A stretch of 64,000 bases of DNA from Arachis hypogaea. Its lineage: Eukaryota > Streptophyta > Magnoliopsida > Fabales > Fabaceae. Position 1 is the first letter of the stretch, and every line of letters begins with the position of its first letter. Position numbers and translations under genes: made by a program. This document shows, piece by piece, positions 11,625 to 20,689 of this stretch. The stretch is from NCBI RefSeq assembly GCF_003086295.3, contig NC_092050.1, positions 148,682,699 to 148,746,698 on the forward strand, read 5' to 3'. The notes beneath the pieces were generated by a model. The model saw only the letters and a list, made by a program, of their open reading frames with translations, searched no databases and was not told where the DNA came from.

Positions 11625-13110
11625 TGGTGCGGAATTTATAACCCACAAACTAACCGGCAAGTGCACCGAGTCGTACCAAGTAATACCTCAGGTGAGTGAG
11701 GGTTGATCCCACGAGGATTGATGGATCAATCAACAATGATTGAGTGATTGGCTTAGTCAGACAAACAGAAAATAGTGTTGAGAGTTCAAAGACATTAAAC
11801 AATAGCAAGAATATTAAAGAAAGGCAAGTAAATAAGTTGGGAATAAAAATATGGAGAAGGTAGTTAAGGCTTCAGAGTTATCTATTTTTCGGATTGACTT
11901 TTCTTATTAATTTATTTTAATCATGCAAGATTTAATTCATGGCAACTATATGTGACTAGACCCTAATTCCTTAGACCTTCCTAGTCTCCTCTAAAATTCA
12001 TCAACTGCCAATTCCTTGGTCAATTAATTCCAATTAGAGGGTGAAGCTTAATTCTAGTTTATATGCCACAGAAATCCTAATTACCCAAATATAAAAGGAT
12101 TATATGTCACGTATCCCGTTAAATCTAAATAATTAAAATTTAGGAGAATTTGTTTTCAAGCTATTGTTCAAGTAAAAAGCTTTTTCAAGTTATACAAGAA
12201 CTCAATTAGAACATGGGTCATACTTCCGTTCCACCCAAGTTCATAAAATAAAGAACGAAAACAATTCTTGAAATATAAATCAAAACATGAATTAAAATAG
12301 AAAAGCAATAAAATTAATCCATACAATAGACAGAGCTCCTAACCTTAACAGTGGAGGTTTAGTTGCTCATGGCTCAAAGAGAAAATAAGAATTCTGATAA
12401 AATGTATTTTGGTAGTCTCCAATGGAATTCCCTCTGGAATAATTCCAATCCCCTTTTATATCTAATCCTCATTAATTTTAAAATTTATCTTCTAAAACTA
12501 AAATAATATCTTTTCCTATTTTAGAATAAAAATTAAAGTTTAAATCAGAATTAATTAAAGCAATCAGCATGTCTTCAATTGATGGATGGGGACCACTTGC
12601 TGCGTAGGGTCCACGCCTAACTTGGAGTGGGCATAACCATTCTTGTGTGAATCTCCCTTGAGTCTCTGCTATCCCCTGGCTCTAGTCTGTGTTTCTGATG
12701 GGCTAAAAACTAGGTCGAAACTCGGCCTGAAATCGCCCCCAGCATTTTCTGTGAATTCTGCATGTCGCGCATGTCACGCGTACGCGTCAGTCACGCGTAT
12801 GCGTCGATGATCTTCTTCGCGTGTCACGCGTACGCGTCAGGTACGCACACGCGTCGCCATGGACAGCTCCGAATCACGCGTACGCGTCAGGCACGCGCAT
12901 GCGTTGCTCCTCGCTGGTCAGCTCCTTGGTTTCTTCTCTTTCTTTGCAGAAACTCCATCAAATTCATCCGAATGCTACCTAAAATAAACAGAATTTGCAC
13001 AAGACTTAAAGTAGCATCCATAGTGGCTAAAAGATAATTAATTCTTGATTAAACTCAACAATTTAAATGCAAAATCACTAGGAAAAGATAGGAAAGATGC
13101 TCACGCATCA
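11625..13110 (-). repeat. 3' LTR of element A (1486 bp)
   Basis: The plus strand begins TGGTGCGGAATTT and ends CTCACGCATCA. It is longer than its partner at 31938-33372 mainly because it holds one extra ACGCGT-repeat block (about 50 bp, near 12845-12895). Scattered substitutions and this indel make the pair clearly older than the B LTRs. Confidence 0.92.
12762..12910. repeat. ACGCGTACGCGT palindrome cluster in A 3' LTR
   Basis: About six blocks of CACGCGTACGCGTC or near variants, often in pairs separated by 5-8 bp. The 5' LTR copy (33085-33165) has one block fewer and ACGCGTACACGT variants, consistent with CpG decay. Confidence 0.88.
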
Positions 13111-13148
13111 CAACACCAAACTTGAATTGTTGCTTGTCCTCAAGCAAC
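13111..13148 (-). promoter_or_regulatory. PPT-proximal hairpin module of A (LTR-adjacent copy)
   Basis: On the minus strand GTTGCTTGAGGACAAGCAAC (8-bp stem, 4-nt loop) is followed 8 nt later by AAGTTTGGTGTTG and then immediately by the LTR start TGATG. Position directly upstream of the 3' LTR is where the polypurine tract for plus-strand DNA priming should be. Confidence 0.7.
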
Positions 13149-14227
13149 CAAACTAATATAAGCTTAGGATGTGAATTTGCATGAGAATGAGAGTTTGATT
13201 AAGCTCATGTCTCTTCTTATAGTGGGTTTACAACTGCAATCTTGAATAGTTTTGGCATCTCGCTCTCTTTTGAATCAGAAGGATGTTAGTGTCATTCGGA
13301 ATTAGAATCCGGATCATATTATGAATTCTTTGATCTTTATACGCCAGTTTAATCCTTGAACATAGCAATTTTTCTTTCCTTTGGTGCTTTGCACCTTGAG
13401 CCTAGCCGTGACTTTAAATGTTTTGTCTCAAGCTTCACTTGACACAGAAACACCACAAGCACTTAACTGGGGAACTCTTTTGGAGTTCTGATTTTTCTTT
13501 CAGCTACTCCCAGACAGTGGTGCTCAAAGCCTTTGGCATACTCTGCTAATTGTAATTGATATCGACTCTAAATGTTTTGTCTCAAGGATTACTTGACACA
13601 AGAACACCACAAGCATGTGACTAGGAAAACAACTCTTTGAGCTTTTAATCATGTCTGACCTCCCTAGTCATTGATGCTCAGAGCCTTGGAACTTTCTTTT
13701 ATATCTTTCTTTTTTTTTCTTTTCCTTTTTTTTTGCTGTTTCTTTTGCTTCAAGGATTAAATTTTTGTTTATTTCAGAGAAGTCATAATAATTCTCTAAT
13801 TTCCAGTTCCTTGTACATCAACATTCTTTGATTCAAATTTGAATATGCACTGTTTATGTCATGTATTCAGAGTCACAGAAAATACCACCACATGTAAGTG
13901 AATAAGACTACTCTTCAATATAAACTCAATTTCTCATGCAATATATCACTTTTTTTTCTTTTTCTTTTTAGATTCAAGTTCAGTGAGCGGTACATGAGAC
14001 AAATAACAGAATGAAACTAATTTTAAGAACTAAAAGTACTAAAGACCATGCAGGCAATCAAAGCAACAGAAAACAGAAAACCACAAAATAAGAATGGAAG
14101 AGAAATAGAATGAAGGGAACTCAACCACCTCATATATGCTAGTGGCCATCTTATTCCTCCATGAAGAACATTCATCTCCCTTTGGTGCTATTAAAATAAG
14201 CAGAAAAGCCATAAGCGTAGCAACAAC

Positions 14228-14261
14228 ACCAAACTTAAAGGTTTGCTTGTCCTCAAGCAAA
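14228..14261 (-). promoter_or_regulatory. Second, internal copy of the hairpin module in A
   Basis: TTTGCTTGAGGACAAGCAAA is followed by TTTAAGTTTGGTGTTG. The outer stem pair differs from the LTR-adjacent copy (T-A instead of G-C) but still pairs. It lies about 1.1 kb upstream of the 3' LTR. Confidence 0.65.
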
Positions 14262-14399
14262 GAAGAACTGAAAACAGAGAGGGACATAGAAAGACATAAA
14301 AATTAGTACGATGAAAGAAGAATAAAAGGATAAAAGAACAAGAGAGAATTAGGATTCGGGGGTAGATGAATTGAAATCAGGCGCTGAGGGGTTTATTTT

Positions 14400-14930
14400 G
14401 GGTGTCGCATGCGACGCGTACGCGTAGGGCACGCGTACGCGTGGATCGCGCTAATTTCATATGACGCGTACGCATCTGGCACGTGTACGCGTGGATTTGG
14501 TTTGTGCGAATCGTGCGAAGGCGGCCGCGCGCACGCACAACTCTCTGCTCGCGTGGGCTGGGAATCAACATTTTCAGATGACGCGTGTGCGTCATGTATG
14601 CGCACGCGTGGATGGCCATTTGGGGATAGGACGCGTACGCGTCCCTGATCAACTTTGTGCCTCTAGCACACTTCCAGCCCCAAGCCATCACAACTCTCTG
14701 CCCAAACACTCATTGATGCCGATTTTCAGGGTCACGCGTACGCGTCAGAGACGCGCACGCGTGGGTGGCCATCTGCGCAAACGACACGCACGCGTACGCG
14801 TGATGTGGCTTATGCGCCCAGCACAGTTCCAGCCCCACTCCTACTCAACTCTCTGTTCCAATTTTATTTTTCACGCACACACATATGACGCGTACGCGTC
14901 AGCGACGCTTGCGCGTCGTGTGCTCTTTTT
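14400..14930. repeat. ACGCGTACGCGT palindrome array in A 3' region
   Basis: At least ten blocks such as ACGCGTACGCGTAGGGC and CACGCGTACGCGTGG, in pairs about 10 bp apart, with pairs repeating every 60-130 bp. They are separated by AT/GC-balanced spacers containing a recurrent CACAACTCTCTG string (about 14536, 14688, 14850). Confidence 0.88.
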
Positions 14931-15118
14931 TTTTTTGTCACCTGAAGTGTTCGGTTCCTGTTATAAAATAGCTGCATGATTAGAAAAACAGTAAGAACTC
15001 AAGAAAAATCAAACAAGTAAGAAAGCTACTACTACAAAAAATAACTAAGGATATGAAATTATCGGGTTGCCTCCCGACAAGTGCTTCTTTAACGTCACTA
15101 GCTTGACGGTCAGTTCTG

Positions 15119-15568
15119 CTAATTCAGCAGATGAACGGACCTCTGGCGATCAATCTCGCCTCCAAGATAGTGCTTCAACCTCTGGCCATTCACTGTAAAT
15201 TTTCTGTCAGAATTCTCTTCCTGTATTTCCACATAACCATATGGTGAAGCTCTGGTAACCACAAACAGTCCTGACCACCGGAATTTCAACTTCCCGAAAA
15301 AGAGTTTGAGCCTTGAATTATACAGAAGCACTTTTTGTCCTGGCTCAAAGACTCTGATGGAAATCTTCTTGTCATGCAGTAACTTGGTTCTCTCCTTATA
15401 GAGCTTGGCATTCTCATAGCATAAATATCTGAATTCATCAAGCTCATTCAACTGAAGCATTCGCTTGATTCCTGCAGCTTCTGAATCAAGATTCAGATAT
15501 CGGATTGCCCAGTAAGCTTTATGCTCCAGCTCAACTGGCAAGTGACATGCTTTGCCATAGACCATATG
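15119..15568 (-). pseudogene. Integrase C-terminal remnant of element A
   Basis: The minus-strand frame encodes [20 protein letters not shown], then the small-barrel region [19 protein letters not shown] and SPYGYVEIQ, ending at TAA (15119-15121). It is roughly two-thirds identical to element B's integrase tail (21140-20690), so it belongs to a different family, A. Upstream (rightward) the expected catalytic core is missing: at about 15568-15571 the sequence switches to element B's gag. The deleted part includes RNase H and the integrase HHCC and DDE regions. Confidence 0.88.
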
Positions 15569-15570
15569 CT

Positions 15571-16476
15571 CCCACTCCTCAATTGAACTGCTTGGCATTC
15601 TTCTGCTATTTGCCTTGATAGCTGCTGCTTTGTTTGCTTAAACTGTTCGTCCATATGTATATTAGCTATCCTTGTCTCCTGTAGCCTGTCCTTGAATTCA
15701 GCTAACTGCTTTGTTAGAAAATCCAATTGCTGATTGAATTCAGCAGCTTGTTTTACAGTACTGAATTCAGCAGTTACTGTTTTAACATCTTCATTCATGG
15801 AAGGGTTGCTGCTTAGATACAGATGCTGATTCCTGGCAACTGTATCAATGAGCTCTTGAGCCTCTTCAATTGTCTTTCTCATATGGATAGATCCACCAGC
15901 TGAGTAATCTAGAGACATCTGAGCTCCTTCTGCAAGCCCATAGTAGAAGATGTCTAACTGAACCCACTCTGAAAACATTTCAGAGGGGCATTTTCGTAGC
16001 ATCTCTCTGTATCTCTCCCAGGCATCATAAAGAGATTCATTATCTCCTTGTTTAAAGCCTTGGATGTCCAGCCTTAGCTGTGTCATCCTTTTTGGAGGAA
16101 AATACTGATTCAGGAATTTTTCTGTCAGCTGTTTCCATGTTCTTATGCTGGCCTTAGGTTGGTTATTTAACCACCTCTTAGCTTGATCTTTTACAGCAAA
16201 TGGGAACAGTAATAGTCTGTAGACATCCTGATCTATTTCCTTATCATGTACTGTGTCAGCAATTTGTAGAAATTGTGCCAGAAACTCTGTAGGTTCTTCC
16301 TGTGGAAGACCGGAATACTGGCAACTTTGCTGCACCATGATAATGAGCTGAGGATTCAACTCAAAGCTACTAACTCCAATGGAGGGTATGCATATGCTAC
16401 TCCCATATGAAGCAGTAGAGGGGTTAGAATATGACCCCAGAGTCCTCCTGGACTGTTCATTTCCACTTATGTCCAT
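15571..16476 (-). pseudogene. Element B gag, second copy, 3'-truncated and fused to A integrase tail
   Basis: It starts MDISGNEQSRRTLGSYSNPS and is essentially identical to gag at 25770-24697 through QAVQLRSG. Gag sequence then stops at the junction and the frame reads antisense-phase integrase DNA for about 25 residues (to 15493). The Ty3 gag core is present: ..WLNNQPKASIRTWKQLTEKF.., ..QYFPPKRMTQLR.. and YDAWERYREMLRKCP. Complete loss of protease, RT and integrase from this copy, with near-perfect identity of what remains, indicates a recent large deletion. Confidence 0.9.
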
Positions 16477-17009
16477 GATGGATAAAAGGGATATAACTTG
16501 GATTGATTTACCTTTTTAATTATTTTATTTTATAGAAAGAGGACACTTAACCAAAAATAAAAATAATAAAAAATTATGATTTTCGAAAAAATTGAGGAGA
16601 GAGAAAGTGTTTAGGAAGTTTTGAAAAGGATATGATGATTTTTAAAATTTTTTTTTTTATATAATTTTCAAAAATTTGTTTTTAAAATAGAGAGAAAAGA
16701 TATTTTTGAATTTAAAGAGGAGAGAGAAAAACAATAAGATAGCACAAGATTAAAAATTTTTAGATCTAATGCTCCCTATTTTCGAAAATTTTGGAGGGAA
16801 AACACTAAGGAACACTAAACTTAAAAATTTTAAAATCAAGTCACAAGGAAAACTCAAGAACACGAAGAAAGAACACCAAACTTAAAATTTTTAGAAAACC
16901 AAGCCAAAATTTTCGAAAACCAAAGGAAAATCAACAAGAAAACACCAAACTTAAAGTTTGGCACAGGATTTAATAGAAAAAATTATTTTTGAAAAAGATT
17001 TTAAAAATA

Positions 17010-17068
17010 TGATAGCCAATTACCATGAACATAAGCACCACGTTCTAACTAATTGAGCTATAAATTTA
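17010..17068 (-). other. tRNA-Ile-like 5'-half in B leader (second copy)
   Basis: The minus strand reads TATAGCTCAATTAGTTAGAA, then CGTGGTGCTTATG. Plant tRNA-Ile(AAU) has TTAGCTCAGTTGGTTAGAGC, then GTCGTGCTAAT. About 24 of 31 positions agree across the D arm and start of the anticodon arm. The T arm is not recognisable, so it is a fragment or a mimic and not a tRNA gene. Confidence 0.5.
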
Positions 17069-17172
17069 AAGTGTTTTAACAGGGGATAATTAATAAAAGA
17101 CTCTAAACTAAAAAGAAAAATTTTTCCTAATCTAAGCAACAAAATAAACCGTTAGTTGTCCAAACACGAACA

Positions 17173-17191
17173 ATCCCCGGCAACGGCGCCA
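17173..17191 (-). other. Primer-binding site, tRNA-Asp (B, second copy)
   Basis: The plus strand ATCCCCGGCAACGGCGCCA equals the 3' end of plant tRNA-Asp(GUC), so the minus-strand transcript is complementary to it. It is separated from the LTR by 6 nt (AAAACT). A primer site next to what is also B's 3' LTR shows a second internal region begins here. Confidence 0.9.
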
Positions 17192-17197
17192 AAAACT

Positions 17198-18739
17198 TGG
17201 TGCACGAATTGTGAATCACACTTTTTCACAACGCGTACCACTAACCAGCAAGTGCACTGGGTCGTCCAAGTAATACCTTACGTGAGTAAGGGTCGAATCC
17301 CACGGAGATTGTTGGTTTGAAGCAATCTATGGTTATCTTGTAAATCTTAGTCAGGAAGTCAATTATGTTTATCAGTTGAATTGTGAATAACCAAGAGAGC
17401 ATAAATTAAGGGTTACTTGTTGTGCAGTAATGGAGAATATGTTGGAGTTTTGGAGATGCTTTGTCTTCTGAATCTCTGCTTTCCTCTGTCTTCTAATTCA
17501 CGCACGCACGTCCTCCTATGGCAAGCTGTGTGTTGGTGGATCACCGTTGTCAATGGCTACCTTCCATCCTTCCAGTGAAAAATACGCTCACGCGCTCTGT
17601 CACAGCACGGCTAATCACCGGTTGGTTCTCGATCCGGTTGGAATAGGATTTACTATCCTTTTGCGTTTGTCACTAACGCCCAGCCTTCAGGAGTTTGAAG
17701 CTCGTCACAGTCATTCAATCCTTGAATCCTACTCGGAATACCACAGACAAGGTTTAGACTTTCCGGATTCTCATGAATGCCGCCATCAGTTCTAGCTTAT
17801 ACCACGGAGATTCTGATTAAGGAATCTAAGAGATACTCATTCAATCGTATATAGAACGGAGGTGGTCGTCAGGCACACGTTCGTGATTTGAGGAAGGTGA
17901 TGAGTGTCACAGATCATCACATCCATCACAGTTAAGCGCGAATGAACATCTTAGAGAGAAACAAGCGTGTTTGAATGGAAAACAGAAATACTTGCATTAA
18001 TTCATCGAGACACAGCAGAGCTCCTCACCCCCAACAATGGGGTTTAGAGACTCATGCCGTCAGAGAATACAAAGTTTAGATCTAAAATGTCATGAGATGC
18101 AAAATAAGTCTCTAAAAGTTGTTTAAATACTAAACTAGTAGCCTAGGTTTACACAAATGAGTAAACTATGATGGATGATGCAGAGGCCCACTTCTGGGGC
18201 CCACTTGGTGTGTGCTGGGGCTGAGAATTAAGCAATCCACGTGCAGAGGCCATTTGTGGAGTTGAACGCCAGTTTTTGTGCTAGTTTGGGCGTTCAACTC
18301 CAGCTTTTGATCCTTTTCTGGCGCTAGACGCCAGAATTGGGCAGAGAACTGGCGTTGAACGCCAGTTTACGTCGTCTATCCTTGTGCAAAGTATGGACTA
18401 TTATATATTGATGGAAAGCCCTGGATGTCTACTTTCCAACGCAATTGAAAGCATGCCATTTCGAGTTCTGTAGCTCCAGAAAATCCATTTTGAGTGCAGG
18501 GAGGTCAGAATCCAACAGCATCAGCAGTCCTTTTTTAGCCTGAATCAGATTTTTGCTCAGCTCCTTCAATTTCAGCCAGAAAAATACCTGAAATTACAGA
18601 AAAACACACAACTCATAGTAAAGTCCAGAAATATGAATTTTTTTCTAAAAACTAATGGAAATAAACTAAAAACTAACTAAAACATACTAAAAACTATATG
18701 AAATTAACCCCAAAAAGCGTATAAAATATCCGCTCATCA
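17198..18739 (-). repeat. Left LTR of B (3' LTR of full copy, 5' LTR of partial copy)
   Basis: The plus strand runs TGGTGCACGAATTGTG...CCGCTCATCA. It carries GCGTTGAACGCCAG palindromes at about 18270-18370. A short open frame at 17547-17795 is repeated identically in the other LTR and has no protein resemblance I recognise. Confidence 0.95.
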
Positions 18740-18740
18740 C

Positions 18741-18777
18741 AACACCAAACTTAAACTGTTGCTTGTCCTCAAGCAAC
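18741..18777 (-). promoter_or_regulatory. PPT-proximal hairpin module of B (LTR-adjacent copy)
   Basis: GTTGCTTGAGGACAAGCAAC, then AGTTTAAGTTTGGTGTTG, then LTR start TGATGAGCGG (minus strand). The stem is identical to A's LTR-adjacent copy although the surrounding families have diverged. Confidence 0.7.
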
Positions 18778-20034
18778 TAGACAAATAAAATAGAAGACTA
18801 ATAGGTTGAGAAGCAATAATATCTCAGAGTTTTTTGCATGAAGCTCAGATTCTAATTAGATGAGCGGGGCTAGTAGCTTTTTGCTTCTGAACAGTTTTGG
18901 CATCTCACTTTATCCATTGAAGCTCAGAGTGATTGGCATCTATAGGAACTCAGAATTCAGATAGTGCTATTGATTCTCCTAGTTCAGTATGTTGATTCTT
19001 GAACACAGCTACTTTATGAGTCTTGGCCATGGCCTTAAGCACTTTGTTTTCCAGTATTACCACCGGATACATAAATGCCATAGACACATAATTGGGTGAA
19101 CCTTTTTAGATTGTGACTCAGCTTTGCTAAAGTCCCCAATTAGAGGTGTCCAGAGTTCTTAAGCACACTCTTCTTTTTTGCTTTGGACCTTGACTTTAAC
19201 CGCTCAGTCTCAAGTTTTCACTTGACACCTTCACGCCACAAGCACATGGTTAGGGACAGCTTGGTTTAGCCGCTTAGGCCAGGATTTTATTCCCTTAGGC
19301 CCTCCTATCCACTGATGCTCAAAGCCTTGGGATCCTTTTTATTACCCTTGCCTTTTGGTTTTAAGGGCTATTGGCTTTTTGCTCTTGCCTTTTGGTTTTA
19401 AGAGCTTTGGCTTTTTCTGCTTGCTTTCTCTTTTTTTTTTTTTCTGCAAGCTTTGTTCTTTGCTGCTTTTTCTTGCTTCAAGAATCATTTTTATGATTTT
19501 TCAGATTATCAATAACATGTCTCATGTTCATCATTCTTTCAAGAGCCAACATATTTAACAGTCTTAAACAACAAATTCAAAAGACATATGCACTGTTCAA
19601 GCATTCATTCAGAAGACAGAAAGCATTGCCACCACATGTTACTAATTAGAATTTTTCTTATTAAAAAACTCGAAATTTTATTGCCTCTTATTCAAAAGAT
19701 CTACTATTTTATTCATGTTTGCTGATGATGAGAAAAATAGACTATAACTTAATTGGGGATAAAATCAAACTAGACACTAATTACTACTAATGATCATGTA
19801 ATGAAGACACAAACATAGATAAGCACTTAACATAGAGAAAACGAAAAACAGAGAAAGTAAGAACAAGGAACGAGTCCACCTTAGTGATGATGGAATTTCC
19901 TTCTTGAGGCACCAATGATGTTCTTGAGCTCTTTTATGTCTCTTCCTTGCCTTTGTGGCTTGATTCCTAGTGATTTTTGGTATTTCTATCCTCAGTTGCT
20001 TCCAATAGTTATGTGGAGGGAAGTGCATCCCCTG

Positions 20035-20084
20035 AGGTATCTCTTGATTTGCAGCCACATGTTCTACCACTGAGCTATAGATCC
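20035..20084 (-). other. tRNA-Cys-like 5'-half in B 3' region
   Basis: The minus strand reads GGATCTATAGCTCAGTGGTA, then GAACATGTGGCTGCAAATCA, then AGAG. Plant tRNA-Cys(GCA) begins GGGTCCATAGCTCAGTGGTA, then GAGCATTTGACTGCAGATCA, then AGAG. About 37 of 44 positions match, covering acceptor 5' strand, D arm and anticodon arm. The T arm is missing. It starts 19 nt after the internal hairpin module. Confidence 0.62.
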
Positions 20085-20102
20085 TTCACATAATTGTTTT
20101 AC

Positions 20103-20138
20103 CACACCAAACTTAGAATGTTGCTCGCCCTCGAGCAA
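20103..20138 (-). promoter_or_regulatory. Second, internal copy of the hairpin module in B
   Basis: TTGCTCGAGGGCGAGCAA (7-bp stem, 4-nt loop) is followed by CTAAGTTTGGTGTGG. Relative to the other copies one inner pair is C-G instead of T-A, a compensatory change. It is about 1.36 kb from the 3' LTR. Confidence 0.65.
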
Positions 20139-20324
20139 AAGAAGAGGGAATAGATGAAGAAGAAGATGTGGAAAGAAAAAAACTAGGATTATGAGGAGGG
20201 AAGGTGGGGATCCTGTGGGGTCCACAGATCTTGAAATGATCCTGTGAGGTCTACAGATCTTGAGGTGTCAAGGCATTTACATCCCTGCACCAATTTGGGC
20301 ATGCAAAATGCCCTTGCACACAAC

Positions 20325-20510
20325 TCTGGGCGTTCAGCGCCAGGTTGGTGCCCATTTTGGGCGTTCAACGCCCATTTACTAGCCATTTCTGGCGTTGAAC
20401 GCCAGAACCATGCTTGTTCTGGGCGTTCAGCACCAGGATGTTGCCCATTTTGGGCGTTCAGCGCCAGAACCATGCTCTGTTCTGGCGTTGAACGCCAGAC
20501 AGGTGCTTCC
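20325..20510. repeat. GCGTTGAACGCC palindrome array in B 3' region
   Basis: Seven to eight copies of [T/G]GGCGTT[G/C]A[A/G]CGCC in both orientations, about 20-30 bp apart, with CCATTTTGGGC-type linkers. They read as LALNAQ/GVERQ-like peptides in open frames that are not genes. Confidence 0.9.
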
Positions 20511-20689
20511 TCCAGGGTGTGATTTTTCTTCTGCTGTTTTTGATTCCATTTTCAATTTTTAATATTTATTTTGTGACTCCACATGATCATGAACCTAATA
20601 AAACATGAAAAACCATGAAAGTAAATAAAAATTGGGTTGCCTTCCAACAAGCGCTTCTTTAATGTCCTTAGCTGGACCTTGCTGAGCTT

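Larger units (their letters stand above)
13111..15110 (-). other. 3' non-coding region of element A
   Basis: About 2 kb between the integrase stop and the 3' LTR. It holds two hairpin plus polypurine-like modules (13111-13148 and 14228-14261), a dense ACGCGT palindrome cluster (14400-14930), and stretches co-linear with element B's 3' region (e.g. CAAAGCCTT[T/G]GG). I see no convincing env-like ORF. The open frames across 14.4-14.98 kb are products of the palindromic repeats. Confidence 0.7.
16477..17197 (-). other. 5' leader of B (second copy)
   Basis: AT-rich 0.7-kb leader between primer site and gag. It carries three PPT-like AACAC[C/T]AAACTTAAA strings on the plus strand (about 16811, 16873, 16942) and a tRNA-Ile-like stretch at 17010-17068. 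It is about 99.8% identical to 25771-26490 (differences seen: one poly-T length, about two substitutions). Confidence 0.8.
18740..20640 (-). other. 3' region of element B
   Basis: About 1.9 kb between integrase end and 3' LTR. From the LTR outward it holds a hairpin/PPT module (18741-18777), sequence co-linear with A's 3' region, a tRNA-Cys-like half (20035-20084), a second hairpin module (20103-20138), and a GCGTTGAACGCC palindrome array (20325-20510). The open frame at 20070-19777 starts inside the tRNA-like part and has no recognisable domain. I see no env-like gene. Confidence 0.7.

Noticed and set aside
12762..14930. CRISPR-like appearance of regularly spaced short palindromes
   Set aside because: Plant retroelement context, degenerate repeats, spacers that are related to each other, and no cas genes.
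14377..14979. Several overlapping open frames of 70-170 codons on both strands
   Set aside because: They translate the ACGCGT palindromes, which lack stops in all frames. No conserved domain, and the equivalent region of B has a different sequence.
15493..16476. A single 327-codon gene
   Set aside because: It is the B gag copy running past a deletion junction into integrase DNA in an unrelated frame.
17547..17795. 82-codon frame in LTR, identical at 26840-27088
   Set aside because: Lies inside both LTRs antisense to the element and resembles no protein. Identity is explained by the recent LTR pair.
19777..20070. Possible env-like or accessory ORF of element B
   Set aside because: It begins within the tRNA-Cys-like stretch, is only 97 codons, and has no transmembrane or known domain that fits an envelope protein.
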